NCBI RefSeq assembly: GCF_900156075.1
Contig: NZ_FTMM01000009.1
Span: 50,632-114,631, forward strand
Length of the DNA: 64,000 nt
Source: Chryseobacterium sp. RU37D
GTDB lineage: Bacteria; Bacteroidota; Bacteroidia; Flavobacteriales; Weeksellaceae
Direction: 5' to 3'
Shown here: piece after piece, positions 1-9,193 of the stretch
How the letters are laid out: every line of letters starts with the position of its first letter
Numbering within the stretch: the stretch's first letter is position 1
Notes under the pieces: generated by a model
What the model saw: only the letters and a program-made list of their open reading frames with translations
Databases searched by the model: none
What the model was told of the DNA's origin: nothing
Translations under genes and position numbers: made by a program

Positions 1-1129
1 TGGGTGAATTTGTCAAGCCATCCGCAGATAAGGTTCCGGGCGTATTGTCATCATAAAACGTCTTTTTAAAAGTGAATCCTACAATCAGATCATGATTTCC
101 CAATTTTTTATCCCAATAGGTCTGTGCAAAAGCTACTTTCTGCGTTGCAGTAAAAGGATTGGCTCCGTAAAAAGAATTCTGATCGTGGAAATTATAAGAC
201 AACTGGGTGACAATATTCTCTTTCAAAGGCCACTGATAAACCCCGAAAGCCTCTATCCTGTTCGTATAAATGCTTTCGCCGTACACTTCATTACTTCCAC
301 GATATGATTTATTCCATTGCATTTCGCCACCGAATCGGTCTTCATACAAATATCTTAGGGCAAAGCTGGCCTGCCAGTTCTCCTTCCTCTGGAAATTCCA
401 TTTATTAAAAACAGAGATTCTGTTCTGAAGAGCGGCATCAGTGAAATTGTCTTTATTTTCGTCAAATCTTTTGGTATAGTTAAAATAATTCAGGCTTAAT
501 AAAGAAGCTGCTTTTTTACCTAAATTAAATTTTGTTGACAAATCCAGGTTATTTTCACTCCAGGTAGTCGTCATCAGATCAACACTTAACTTGGGAGCTG
601 CCAACGCATTTTTTGTAATAATATTAATAACCCCGCCCATAGCCTCGGAGCCATAAAGGGATGAAGCCGGGCCTTTTACCACTTCTATCCTGTCGATCAG
701 GCTATTAGGAATTCCACTTAACCCATAAACTGTTGACAATGAGCTTACAATCGGCATTCCGTCAATCAGAATCATGGTGTAAGGACCTTCCAGCCCGTTG
801 ATATGGATATCTCCTGTATTACAAACAGAGCAATTCAGCTGGGGCTTTACCCCATTCACCATAGAAATTGCCTCAAAAATATTAGGAGTGGGATTTTTCT
901 GGAAAAATTTCTGACTGTATATCTCTACGGCAACCGGGCTTTTTGATTTACTTATGGGCTTTATTGTTCCTGTAATGACAACATCATCAATCATCTTTGT
1001 TTTTATTTCCTGCTTGTTTACAATTTTTACCGAATCAGTTATTTTTGATTGATTAATATCTAAACTGTCTGCTTGCTGTGAAAAACAGTAAGTCGAAAAA
1101 AGGAGTACAGAAAACAATATTCGTTGCAT
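1..1129 (-). CDS. TonB-dependent outer-membrane receptor (partial, C-terminus beyond the left edge)
   Basis: The minus-strand frame is open from an ATG at 1129 to the window edge, giving about 376 residues of the N-terminal part. It begins with a Sec signal peptide (MQRILFSVLLFSTYCFSQ), followed by a TonB-box-like stretch (DDVVITGT) and a plug domain with the usual landmarks: INGLEGPYTMILIDGMPI, then IDRIEVVKGPASSLYGSEA and GGVINIIT. The rest is the start of the beta barrel. The protein would import a ligand across the outer membrane using TonB energy. The plug holds a CxxC pair (NCSVCNTGDI), which suggests a metal or metal-chelate ligand, but this is inference. Family assignment is firm; substrate is unknown. 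It diverges from hmgA across an AT-rich gap of about 170 bp. Confidence 0.93.
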   Translation of the reverse strand, partial: MQRILFSVLLFSTYCFSQQADSLDINQSKITDSVKIVNKQEIKTKMIDDVVITGTIKPISKSKSPVAVEIYSQKFFQKNPTPNIFEAISMVNGVKPQLNCSVCNTGDIHINGLEGPYTMILIDGMPIVSSLSTVYGLSGIPNSLIDRIEVVKGPASSLYGSEAMGGVINIITKNALAAPKLSVDLMTTTWSENNLDLSTKFNLGKKAASLLSLNYFNYTKRFDENKDNFTDAALQNRISVFNKWNFQRKENWQASFALRYLYEDRFGGEMQWNKSYRGSNEVYGESIYTNRIEAFGVYQWPLKENIVTQLSYNFHDQNSFYGANPFTATQKVAFAQTYWDKKLGNHDLIVGFTFKKTFYDDNTPGTLSADGLTNSP

Positions 1130-1266
1130 GAAATAAAATTGTTAGACAAAACTAACAATTAATTTTAGAATAACAAAACTTTTATTTTTTATTTAATTAA
1201 ATGATTAAAAAACAAAGTCAGTTTTTCCTGATAAAAAATGTTTTTAGCCAATTCATTAAAAAATAT

Positions 1267-1274
1267 TAAATTTG
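1267..1274 (+). promoter_or_regulatory. Flavobacterial -7 box (TAAATTTG) upstream of hmgA
   Basis: TAAATTTG matches the Bacteroidetes -7 consensus TAnnTTTG. About 19 bases upstream lies TTAG, one mismatch from the -33 TTTG box. The box ends 21 bases before the ATG at 1296. An in-frame TTG at 1272 lies inside this box, so it is unlikely to be the start codon. Confidence 0.5.
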
Positions 1275-1295
1275 AGAAACAAGATTAAGAGAAAA

Positions 1296-2483
1296 ATGAG
1301 ATATCATCAGTCGGGAAATATCCCACAGAAAAGGCATACGATTTTCAAATCTCCTGAAGATAAATTCTACTACGAACAGCTTTTCGGAACAGAAGGTTTT
1401 CACGGGATTTCTTCATTGCTGTACCACATTCACCGCCCTACTCAGATTAAATCCATCGGCGAGCCAAAGGATGTGGCACCAAAAATTGCCGTTGATAAAA
1501 ACGTTACTCCGAGGATGTTCAAAGGAATGAATGTGACTCCCGAGAACGACTTTCTGGACAGCAGAAAGTTTCTAATGGTAAACAATGACCTGAAAATGGG
1601 ATTGTCAAAGCCAAGAAAATCAATGGATTACTTTTACAAAAATGCAGAGTGTGACGAACTTCTGTATGTCCACAGCGGAAGCGGAATTTTAAAAACTTTT
1701 GTAGGAAATCTGGAGTTTTTTGTAGGTGATTATTTAATCATTCCGAGAGGTACGATTTATCAGGTTGAATTAAAATCTGATGACACGATTTTCTTTGTAC
1801 TGGAAAGCCACTCCCCGATCTACACTCCAAAAAGATATAGAAATGAGTTCGGGCAGCTTCTTGAGCATTCTCCGTTCTGCGAAAGAGACATCATCACCCC
1901 AACTTTTGTTGAGCCAAAAGACGAAAAGGGAGAATTTTTAATTAAAGTAAAGAAAGAAAATCAGATCACAGATTTCATTTATGCAACACACCCGTTTGAC
2001 GTTGTAGGCTGGGACGGATATTTTTATCCTTATAAATTTAATATCAAAAATTTTGAGCCAATTACAGGAAGAATTCATCAGCCGCCACCGGTACACCAAA
2101 ATTTTGAGGGGCACAATTTTGTGGTTTGCTCGTTTTGTGCAAGAATGTATGACTACCACCCGATGGCAATTCCGGCACCTTATAACCATTCAAATATTGA
2201 TTCTGACGAGGTTCTTTTCTATACAGAAGGTGATTTCATGAGCCGTAACCATATCGATCTGATGGATTTTACCCTTCACCCTGGGGGAATTGTCCACGGC
2301 CCACATCCGGGAGCAATGGAAAGAAGTATCGGAAAAAAATTCACGGAAGAATATGCTGTAATGGTAGACCCTTTCCGACCTTTAAAAATTACTGAAGAAG
2401 CTTTAAAGGTGGAAGACCCTTCTTATAAAACTTCATGGCTTGAAGAACAGGATAAAATGATGGAAGACCGCTCTCAGGAATAA
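1296..2483 (+). CDS. hmgA: Homogentisate 1,2-dioxygenase
   Basis: This cytoplasmic non-haem Fe(II) enzyme opens the ring of homogentisate to give maleylacetoacetate in tyrosine/phenylalanine degradation. The product is 395 residues, in the bacterial size range. The C-terminal cupin carries the likely iron ligands: His298 and Glu305 in NHSNIDSDE and His334 in HGPHPGAMERS, matching the His/Glu/His triad of the human enzyme. I chose the ATG at 1296 because the alternative TTG at 1272 lies inside a promoter-like TAAATTTG. The gene leads a region that also holds hppD and fahA, all on the same strand, which supports the assignment. Confidence 0.93.
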   Translation: MRYHQSGNIPQKRHTIFKSPEDKFYYEQLFGTEGFHGISSLLYHIHRPTQIKSIGEPKDVAPKIAVDKNVTPRMFKGMNVTPENDFLDSRKFLMVNNDLKMGLSKPRKSMDYFYKNAECDELLYVHSGSGILKTFVGNLEFFVGDYLIIPRGTIYQVELKSDDTIFFVLESHSPIYTPKRYRNEFGQLLEHSPFCERDIITPTFVEPKDEKGEFLIKVKKENQITDFIYATHPFDVVGWDGYFYPYKFNIKNFEPITGRIHQPPPVHQNFEGHNFVVCSFCARMYDYHPMAIPAPYNHSNIDSDEVLFYTEGDFMSRNHIDLMDFTLHPGGIVHGPHPGAMERSIGKKFTEEYAVMVDPFRPLKITEEALKVEDPSYKTSWLEEQDKMMEDRSQE

Positions 2484-2639
2484 TTAACATAAATTTTAAT
2501 AAAATAATTAAAGGATTTAATGATAGACATTCGGTCTTTTTTCGTTAGAATCTTCAAAACATGATAAATGTTTCTTAAAAGCTGAAATAAATAAACATAA
2601 TATACTCTATCTTTAAGATAAGAAATCAAAAAGTTTGAT

Positions 2640-3914
2640 ATGTATAATTATATCAGTGCAGAAGAAGCCATTTATACTATAAAAAGCGGAAATCGTGTTT
2701 TTTTTCATGGAAGCGCCTGTACTCCGAATTTTTTAATAGATGAATTAGCGAGACAATCATACCGTTTAGATAATATTGAAATGGTTTCCATTACCCAGCA
2801 GGGAAATGTGGAAATTGCAAAACCTGAATATCGGGATAAATTTTTCATTAATTCATTATTTGTTTCCACACCGGTACGTAATGCAGTAAATTCTGAATGG
2901 GGAGATTTTGTTCCTGTATTTTTAAGTGAAATTCCTATTCTGTTCCGAAAAAATATTCTTCCGCTGGACGCGGCTCTGGTAACCGTTTCACCACCCGATA
3001 AGCATGGTTTCTGTACTTTGGGAACTTCTGTGGATGTGGCAAGATCTGCCGTTGACACTGCTAAAATTATTGTAGCCATTGTCAATCCGAGAATGCCGAG
3101 AACCCACGGTGATGGGATGATTCATATCAGTAAAATTCACAAGTTGGTATGGCATGAAGAAGAGCTGCCGACTGTAGATTATGGTTCAAAAGTCGGTCCG
3201 GAAGAAATGGAAGTCGGAAAAAACGTGGCCGAATTGATCGACGATAGATCCACCCTTCAGATGGGAATCGGGACTATCCCTGATGCGGTTTTAAAATGTC
3301 TGGGAAATCATAAGGACCTTGGCGTTCACACAGAAATGCTCAGTGACGGTGTAGTAGATCTGATTCAGAATGATATTATCAATAATAAATATAAAGGCTA
3401 TCACAACAATAAGACGATTACCAGCTTCTGTTTCGGTACAAGAAAATTATATGATTACGTAGATGACAACACGGTTTTTGCCTTTAATGACGTAAGCGCC
3501 GTTAATTTTCCTATTAATATCATGAAAAATAAAAAAATGGTAGCCATCAATTCAGCCATAGAGATTGATCTTACAGGGCAGGTTTGCGCAGATTCTATCG
3601 GAACTATACAGTACAGTGGAATCGGCGGGCAGATGGATTTTATGAGAGGTGCAGCTCTGAGTGAAGACGGAAAGCCTATTATTGCCATTACTTCTAGAAC
3701 CAAAAAAGGAGCTTCAAGAATCGTCCCGTACCTGAAGCAAGGTGCAGGGGTTGTGACAACCAGGGGTCATATTCATTATGTAGTTACAGAATACGGAACA
3801 GCCTATCTGTATGGGAAAAATCTTCGCCAGCGAGCACAGGAGCTGATCAGTATCGCACATCCTGATGACAGGGAAATGCTGGAAAGGGCAGCTTATGAAA
3901 GATTTAAGAATTAA
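2640..3914 (+). CDS. Acetyl-CoA hydrolase/transferase family protein (4-hydroxybutyrate/butyrate CoA-transferase type)
   Basis: The 424-residue protein belongs to the family that moves CoA between carboxylic acids through a glutamyl-CoA thioester. The expected catalytic glutamate is Glu232 in HTEMLSDGVVDL, and the glycine-rich CoA-binding loop is GIGGQMDFMRGA. The N-terminal half starts with the family-typical SAEEAIYTIKSGNRVFFHGS. It sits between hmgA and hppD, so it could activate or hydrolyse an acid derived from aromatic degradation, for example acetate or acetoacetate; that role is inference. The exact acyl specificity cannot be read from sequence. A TATCTTTA element about 25 bp upstream may be its -7 box. 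Confidence 0.85.
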   Translation: MYNYISAEEAIYTIKSGNRVFFHGSACTPNFLIDELARQSYRLDNIEMVSITQQGNVEIAKPEYRDKFFINSLFVSTPVRNAVNSEWGDFVPVFLSEIPILFRKNILPLDAALVTVSPPDKHGFCTLGTSVDVARSAVDTAKIIVAIVNPRMPRTHGDGMIHISKIHKLVWHEEELPTVDYGSKVGPEEMEVGKNVAELIDDRSTLQMGIGTIPDAVLKCLGNHKDLGVHTEMLSDGVVDLIQNDIINNKYKGYHNNKTITSFCFGTRKLYDYVDDNTVFAFNDVSAVNFPINIMKNKKMVAINSAIEIDLTGQVCADSIGTIQYSGIGGQMDFMRGAALSEDGKPIIAITSRTKKGASRIVPYLKQGAGVVTTRGHIHYVVTEYGTAYLYGKNLRQRAQELISIAHPDDREMLERAAYERFKN

Positions 3915-4056
3915 TGGTAATTAATGTTAAAAAATTCATTATAAGTTTTGTGTTAATTTAAAAAAATGTAATTTTAATATAAGAAAAACAGTACAAAACC
4001 GCAGGCTTTTAGCAAAACACAAGACATTTGATAAAAAGCTTATTAAATATTGGAAA

Positions 4057-4836
4057 TTGAAGACTATATATAATGCTATAAGGGAAGAAGTTATAAAACA
4101 TTTTAAAGTAAAGAATTCTGTTTTAGGAAATGTTGATGAATGGAAGAGAAGCCATTATATTATTCTTTCCGAAATCATTAAAAAAGAATTATCTGAAGCT
4201 GAGGAATTAAAAGGCAGAAAAAAATTTGAGATAGGAAATACTATTTCATATGTTACACTACAACGTTTTTTCGAAAATGATTATCAGAACAAAACCCATA
4301 GTGATCTAAGATTTTTAAAAACCCTTGATAAAATATGTATTTTCCTTGGATATAGGGATTTGAATACTTACATTCAGTTTATAAAGGAGAAAAGACAGGA
4401 AGACGAAGAAAACGACGTTCAAAAGTTCCCTCAAATGATTTATGATTACTGTGCAACAGTTTTCGAATTCTATAAGCAATTCCCCAATTATAAAATGGAA
4501 CTTCTTAAAAATCTTGTTTTTGATGACTCTCCATTTCTTGAACGAGCTTCACATTTCAGCAAAGAATTGTGTGACCGAGAATTTCAATTGGTGACAAAAA
4601 ACAACAGGTCAAATTACGAAGTTTTTGATATTAGGATTTTAACAGATGATCCGGATAAAAAAATCTTAGAATCTCAGGAATTCTGGAACCTTCTATTTAA
4701 AGTAGGAGAATCTGGTGAAAAGCATTTTGTAAATCAGCTTAATACCCAAATTTATTTCATCCGAAAAATAAACAATGTTTGGAAGATTTGGGACAATTAC
4801 AATCCCGATGCTGGAAGGTTAAATAACATAAAATAA
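4057..4836 (+). CDS. Protein of unknown function, 259 aa, TTG start
   Basis: I do not recognise a named family. The only start I find is a TTG at 4057; no upstream in-frame ATG exists, and the next methionines lie deep inside the protein. The N-terminal 110 residues are helical and charged, with TLQRFFENDY and LKTLDKICIFLGY, resembling short flavobacterial domains in which a helix-turn-helix-like unit precedes a variable domain. The C-terminal part (about 180-259) ends in NNVWKIWDNYNPD, which could be an NTF2/SnoaL-like fold; this is a guess. No signal peptide or membrane segment is visible. A good hairpin follows the stop, so it is probably monocistronic. Confidence 0.6.
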   Translation: MKTIYNAIREEVIKHFKVKNSVLGNVDEWKRSHYIILSEIIKKELSEAEELKGRKKFEIGNTISYVTLQRFFENDYQNKTHSDLRFLKTLDKICIFLGYRDLNTYIQFIKEKRQEDEENDVQKFPQMIYDYCATVFEFYKQFPNYKMELLKNLVFDDSPFLERASHFSKELCDREFQLVTKNNRSNYEVFDIRILTDDPDKKILESQEFWNLLFKVGESGEKHFVNQLNTQIYFIRKINNVWKIWDNYNPDAGRLNNIK

Positions 4837-4845
4837 TTCATATAA

Positions 4846-4883
4846 AAACAGAAAACCATAGAAAATTCTATGGCTCTCTGTTT
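4846..4883 (+). terminator. Hairpin after the 259-aa gene
   Basis: AAACAGA and CCATAG pair with CTATGG and TCTGTTT around an AAAATT loop, ten bases after the stop codon. A run of nine T follows about ten bases later. Probably a transcription terminator. Confidence 0.55.
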
Positions 4884-5082
4884 CGAAATATTTTTTTTTC
4901 ACTTGTCTTTGTATTTCAAAATTAGAAATCTTAGGTAAAACATAATAAACTTAAGCATACTTAAATAAACTTTTCATTAAATTTCTATTAAGTCAAGCTA
5001 ATGTTTGTTCGTGAATATTTTTCGTATTAGTAAGAAATTTGTAATTTGCATACTTATAAATTTAAAAGTAAAAATAGAAAAT

Positions 5083-6213
5083 ATGTCAACACTTACATTT
5101 GCCGAAAAAATTGCTCAAGCAGAGAATTTTTTACCGATCAACGGTACAGATTACATTGAGTTTTATGTAGGAAATGCTAAACAGGCTGCTCATTATTATA
5201 AGACCGCTTTCGGTTTTCAGTCTGTGGCTTATGCTGGTCCGGAAACAGGAGTGAGAGATCGAGCATCTTATGTTCTTCAGCAGGGGAAAATAAGATTGGT
5301 TCTTACAACAGGGCTTAAGTCTGATTCACTAATCAATGAACACGTAAAAAAGCATGGTGATGGGGTAAAAATTTTGGCACTTTGGGTAGATGACGCATAT
5401 AAAGCATTTGAAGAAACTACAAAAAGAGGCGGAAAACCTTATCTCGAGCCAATAACTCTGACAGACAAAAACGGTGAAGTAAGAATGTCCGGAATCTATA
5501 CTTACGGAGAAACCATTCACATGTTTGTAGAACGAAAAAATTACACAGGAACCTTCATACCTGGTTACGAAAAATGGGAAAGCGACTACAATCCTGGAGA
5601 AACTGGTTTATTGTACGTAGACCATTGCGTAGGAAATGTAGACTGGAATAGAATGCTTCCAACTGTAGAATGGTACGAAAAAGTAATGGGATTTGTGAAT
5701 ATTCTTTCTTTTGATGACAAACAAATCAACACAGAGTATTCTGCCTTGATGTCTAAAGTAATGTCAAACGGAAACGGATATGCAAAATTCCCTATCAATG
5801 AGCCGGCAGAAGGTAAAAAGAAGTCTCAGGTAGAAGAATATCTTGATTTCTACGAAGGGGAAGGTGTACAGCACATTGCAGTAGCTACAAAAGACATTAT
5901 CCACACTGTAACTGAATTAAAAAAACGTGGTGTGGAATTCCTTTCAGCTCCGCCCGAAGCATATTACGACATGGTTCCTGAAAGAGTGGGCCACATCGGT
6001 GAAGACCTTAAAAAACTTCAGGAGCTGGGTATTCTTATCGACCACGATGAAGAAGGATATTTACTTCAGATTTTTACAAAACCTGTAGAAGACCGCCCTA
6101 CTCTTTTCTTTGAAATCATTGAAAGACACGGTGCTCAAAGCTTCGGTGCCGGTAATTTCAAAGCATTGTTCGAAGCATTGGAAAGAGAACAGGAAAAAAG
6201 AGGAAATCTTTAA
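5083..6213 (+). CDS. hppD: 4-hydroxyphenylpyruvate dioxygenase
   Basis: This Fe(II) enzyme converts 4-hydroxyphenylpyruvate to homogentisate, the substrate of HmgA. The 376-residue protein has two vicinal-oxygen-chelate domains. The iron ligands are visible as His181 (YVDHCVGNV), His264 (VQHIAVAT) and Glu344 (FFEIIERHG), and the C-terminus FGAGNFKALFEALEREQ is typical of the family. The frame is open 26 codons further upstream, but the ATG at 5083 gives the normal family start, MSTLTFAEKIAQAENFLPI. It is followed on the same strand by a small secreted protein and fahA. Confidence 0.96.
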   Translation: MSTLTFAEKIAQAENFLPINGTDYIEFYVGNAKQAAHYYKTAFGFQSVAYAGPETGVRDRASYVLQQGKIRLVLTTGLKSDSLINEHVKKHGDGVKILALWVDDAYKAFEETTKRGGKPYLEPITLTDKNGEVRMSGIYTYGETIHMFVERKNYTGTFIPGYEKWESDYNPGETGLLYVDHCVGNVDWNRMLPTVEWYEKVMGFVNILSFDDKQINTEYSALMSKVMSNGNGYAKFPINEPAEGKKKSQVEEYLDFYEGEGVQHIAVATKDIIHTVTELKKRGVEFLSAPPEAYYDMVPERVGHIGEDLKKLQELGILIDHDEEGYLLQIFTKPVEDRPTLFFEIIERHGAQSFGAGNFKALFEALEREQEKRGNL

Positions 6214-6285
6214 TTTAAATAACAATATCGGGTTTTGTCAGGATGAAGAATCTTGACAAAACTTTTTTTAAAGGAACACATTATT

Positions 6286-6756
6286 ATGAGAAAATTTTTA
6301 ATTGGAATTTTATTTCTTGGAGCAACTTTTGGATTAAAAGCACAATACGGTTCATTATATGAAATCCTCCGAAGACTTGAAGAAAGAAAAGGAGTCAACC
6401 AAAATCTGGAATCTGTAAACATCGACAACAAGAAATTTGTTTTCATAAAAGATGAGGCAGACCACACGGAAAGAGACTTTATTGTAATCAAAGGAAAAAC
6501 AGCTACTTACGTAGAAGTTTTCGATGATAAGGCAACCGGGGAAAGCAGCTCGAATATTTTTACCGGCGATATTATCAGAAAGAAAAATATTGTTTCTCTG
6601 AGAGCAGATATGCTTGAAAACAAGAAAGTTCCGATTCCTGTTGCTAAAACCTTACTGCTGACAAAGCAGGATGATATCTTGTATCTGATCGATGTAAACA
6701 CCAAAGCCAGATGGATCGACGAAGCATCTTTTTCTAAAGCCAAGGCTAAAAAATAA
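6286..6756 (+). CDS. Small secreted protein of unknown function, between hppD and fahA
   Basis: The 156-residue product begins with a clear signal peptide (MRKFLIGILFLGATFGLKAQ), with cleavage likely after KAQ. The mature part is charged and without cysteines, and ends in a lysine/alanine-rich tail. I recognise no domain. It lies 72 bp after hppD and 93 bp before fahA on the same strand, so it is probably co-transcribed with the tyrosine-degradation genes, although an exported protein has no obvious role in that cytoplasmic pathway. A TTG 33 bases upstream is a less likely start because it would bury the signal peptide. Confidence 0.75.
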   Translation: MRKFLIGILFLGATFGLKAQYGSLYEILRRLEERKGVNQNLESVNIDNKKFVFIKDEADHTERDFIVIKGKTATYVEVFDDKATGESSSNIFTGDIIRKKNIVSLRADMLENKKVPIPVAKTLLLTKQDDILYLIDVNTKARWIDEASFSKAKAKK

Positions 6757-6849
6757 AGCATTTTAATATTTTAAACACGAAAGTCACCAATATTTTCACA
6801 AAATAGTGGAATCTGTGTTTAAACTTACATTCAAATTAAATCTAAACTT

Positions 6850-8097
6850 ATGAAATCATTTGTAGAATATTCCTCAAATTCAGATTTTTCTATACATAAT
6901 ATTCCTTTCGGAGTGGCGGTTTTCAACAAAGAGTATATCGGATGTTGCACAAGGATCGGCGATCAGGTCATTGATCTGGCAACATTGTACGATCTTGGCT
7001 ATTTTGAAGATATCGAAGGGCTGGACGACAATATTTTTGAAGCCTACACTCTAAATGAGTTCATAGAACTTGGAAAACCGGTGACTAATCCCGTTCGATT
7101 GAGAATCCAGGAATTATTAAAAGAAGATTCTACACTATCCAAAGATGAAAAAACCATTGAAGAAGCATTCTATGACCTGGATAAGGTAAAAATGATGATG
7201 CCTGTACACATCCCGAATTACACGGATTTCTACAGCAGTATAGAGCACGCTACCAATGTAGGAAAAATGTTCAGAGATCCGGCAAATGCATTGCTTCCCA
7301 ACTGGAAACATCTTCCGGTAGGCTATCACGGAAGAGCTTCCTCAATCGTAGTTTCAGAAACGGAAATCAACCGTCCGAAAGGCCAGACAAAGCCCGCAGA
7401 TGCAGAAAAACCAGTTTTCGGACCTTCAAAACAATTGGATTTTGAATTGGAAATGGCCTTTATTATTAATAAGAATACAGAAATGGGCGAAAGTATTTCT
7501 ACCAATCAGGCTGAAGACGCAATTTTCGGAATGGTGATTTTCAACGACTGGTCTGCGAGAGACATCCAGGCTTGGGAATATGTTCCGCTGGGCCCGTTTT
7601 TGGCTAAAAATTTCGGATCTTCCATTTCTCCCTGGGTGGTTACCCTGGAAGCTTTAGAACCATTCAGAGTTGCTTCTCCTAAACAGGATCCTGAAGTTTT
7701 AGATTATTTAAAATTTGAAGGTGATAAAAATTACGATATCAATCTTGAAGTGTATATCCAGCCTGAAAACGGTGAGCAGAACCTGGTCTGTGAAAGCAAT
7801 TACAAATACATGTACTGGAATATGACTCAGCAGCTGGCCCATCACACAGTAAACGGCTGTAATGTAGAAGTTGGCGACATGTACGCAAGTGGCACCATCT
7901 CAGGAAGTGACCCAAAATCATTCGGATCTATGCTTGAATTAACATGGAGAGGCCAAAATCCACTCCAGCTAAGCAACGGAGAAGAAAGAAGATTCATCAA
8001 CGATAATGATACCGTTACCGTGAAAGCCTGGGCTGAAAAAGACGGTATAAGAGTTGGATTTGGTGAAGTTTCCGGTAAAATTATTCCTGCAATTTAA
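6850..8097 (+). CDS. fahA: Fumarylacetoacetase
   Basis: This enzyme hydrolyses fumarylacetoacetate to fumarate and acetoacetate, the last step of tyrosine degradation. The 415-residue length is close to the mammalian enzyme (419), and the active-site residues even keep its numbering: Asp126 and His133 (DFYSSIEHATNVG), Glu199 and Glu201 (LDFELEMAF), and Asp233 (FNDWSARDIQAWE). The N-terminal SH3-like domain (about 1-118) precedes the catalytic beta domain. It follows hppD and the small secreted gene on the same strand. Confidence 0.96.
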   Translation: MKSFVEYSSNSDFSIHNIPFGVAVFNKEYIGCCTRIGDQVIDLATLYDLGYFEDIEGLDDNIFEAYTLNEFIELGKPVTNPVRLRIQELLKEDSTLSKDEKTIEEAFYDLDKVKMMMPVHIPNYTDFYSSIEHATNVGKMFRDPANALLPNWKHLPVGYHGRASSIVVSETEINRPKGQTKPADAEKPVFGPSKQLDFELEMAFIINKNTEMGESISTNQAEDAIFGMVIFNDWSARDIQAWEYVPLGPFLAKNFGSSISPWVVTLEALEPFRVASPKQDPEVLDYLKFEGDKNYDINLEVYIQPENGEQNLVCESNYKYMYWNMTQQLAHHTVNGCNVEVGDMYASGTISGSDPKSFGSMLELTWRGQNPLQLSNGEERRFINDNDTVTVKAWAEKDGIRVGFGEVSGKIIPAI

Positions 8098-8124
8098 ATT
8101 TATAATTTTAAACAAATATTTGAG

Positions 8125-8225
8125 ATGCTTCGACAGGCTAAGCATGACATCGCTACAATAAACTGCTAAACATTAAGTTTATAATGGCTAGTATTAGAAA
8201 TGTCATGCTGAGTCTGTCGAAGCAT
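8125..8225. repeat. Dispersed inverted repeat, copy 1 of 4 (core CTTCGACAGGCTCAGCAT family)
   Basis: Left arm 8125-8150 and right arm 8200-8225 are inverted copies of each other with few mismatches; here the cores read CTTCGACAGGCTAAGCAT and ATGCTGAGTCTGTCGAAG. The roughly 50-bp spacer resembles that of the copy at 13872-13977 (TTATAA followed by TAGTATTAG). It lies between fahA and the flavin reductase gene. It could fold as a long RNA hairpin and act as a terminator. Confidence 0.85.
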
Positions 8226-8273
8226 TTCTTTTCATATCATTAAATACTTAAATCTATTAAGTGTCAAAAAAAC

Positions 8274-9095
8274 ATGAAAACAGTAACCCCATCCGAAATA
8301 ACTCCAGTACAGCTGCAGCTGATTATGCAGACAGCCGTTTCACCCCGCCCGATTGCGTTGGCTTCGACCATTGATAAAGAGGGAAATATTAATTTGTCAC
8401 CGTTCAGTTTTTTCAATATGTTCAGCACGGTTCCTCCGATTCTGATTTTTTCTCCATCAAGGAGAGTTCGTGATAATACGACCAAACATAGCCTGGAAAA
8501 TGTCATGGAAGTCCCTGAAGTGGTGATAGGTACGGTAAATTTCCCAATTGTACAGCAGATTTCATTGGCTTCTACGGAATATGAGCTGGGTGTCAACGAG
8601 TTTATTAAATCCGGCCTTACCATGAAAGACGCTGATCTGGTAAAGCCTAAATTAATTAAAGAATGTCCTGTGAATTTTGAGTGTAAAGTTTTAGAAATAA
8701 AACATTTGGGAGATCAGGGTGGTGCAGGAAATCTGGTAATCTGTGAGGTTCAGAAAATCCATATCAAAGAAGAATATCTGGATGAAAACGGAAATCTGGA
8801 TCAGGCAAAATTGGATATGGTAGCCCGCCTAGGAGGAAACTGGTATTCAAGAAATAATGAAAATAATCTTTTTGAAGTCCCAAAACCAGTGGTCACCAAA
8901 GGAATTGGCTTTGATCTTCTTCCTAAAGAAATAAAATACAGCAAAATCTTTACTGGAAATGATCTTGGGATGCTTGCCAATGTAGAAGTATTGCCAGCCG
9001 GAACCTATCATTCCGAAGAAACCGTTCATCATGATGCCCAAAAATTACTTTTGGAAAATAAGATTGAAGAAGCCTGGAAAGTTTTGGTTAAATAA
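8274..9095 (+). CDS. Flavin reductase family protein (FMN-binding split barrel)
   Basis: The 273-residue protein has the flavin-reductase-like split-barrel domain in its first 190 residues, seen in VSPRPIALASTIDKEG, INLSPFSFFNMFSTVPP and the GTVNFPIVQQISLAS segment. Such proteins bind FMN and reduce flavin, or act as conserved flavoproteins of uncertain function. The C-terminal 80 residues are a family extension. Its position just after fahA on the same strand suggests a link to aromatic degradation, but an inverted repeat separates them and the link is inference. Assigned to the family, not to a reaction. Confidence 0.85.
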   Translation: MKTVTPSEITPVQLQLIMQTAVSPRPIALASTIDKEGNINLSPFSFFNMFSTVPPILIFSPSRRVRDNTTKHSLENVMEVPEVVIGTVNFPIVQQISLASTEYELGVNEFIKSGLTMKDADLVKPKLIKECPVNFECKVLEIKHLGDQGGAGNLVICEVQKIHIKEEYLDENGNLDQAKLDMVARLGGNWYSRNNENNLFEVPKPVVTKGIGFDLLPKEIKYSKIFTGNDLGMLANVEVLPAGTYHSEETVHHDAQKLLLENKIEEAWKVLVK

Positions 9096-9099
9096 TTTG

Positions 9100-9191
9100 G
9101 CTGGAGGAGCAAAGCTGAAGGCTCGAGTTTATTATTGAGCGTCTATTTGCTCAGTTCTAAAACTTCCAGCCTCCAGCTTCGCTCCTCCAGC
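9100..9191. repeat. Inverted repeat between convergent genes, possible two-way terminator
   Basis: The left arm at 9100-9121 (GCTGGAGGAGCAAAGC...) and the right arm at 9170-9191 are 22-bp inverted copies with two mismatches, separated by about 48 bp. It fills the gap between the flavin reductase gene (ends 9095) and the hydrolase gene on the other strand (ends 9194). A transcript from either side would form a strong hairpin. It may be another dispersed repeat family. Confidence 0.7.
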
Positions 9192-9193
9192 TC

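Noticed and set aside
2521..2560. Possible terminator between hmgA and the CoA-transferase gene
   Set aside because: AGAC/GTCT stem is only four or five pairs; too weak to report.
6770..6830. AAACACGAAAGTCAC ... GTGTTT near fahA and similar ACCACAAAAGTCACAAAAG at 41740
   Set aside because: Looks like a short dispersed sequence, but two diverged copies are not enough to call a repeat family.
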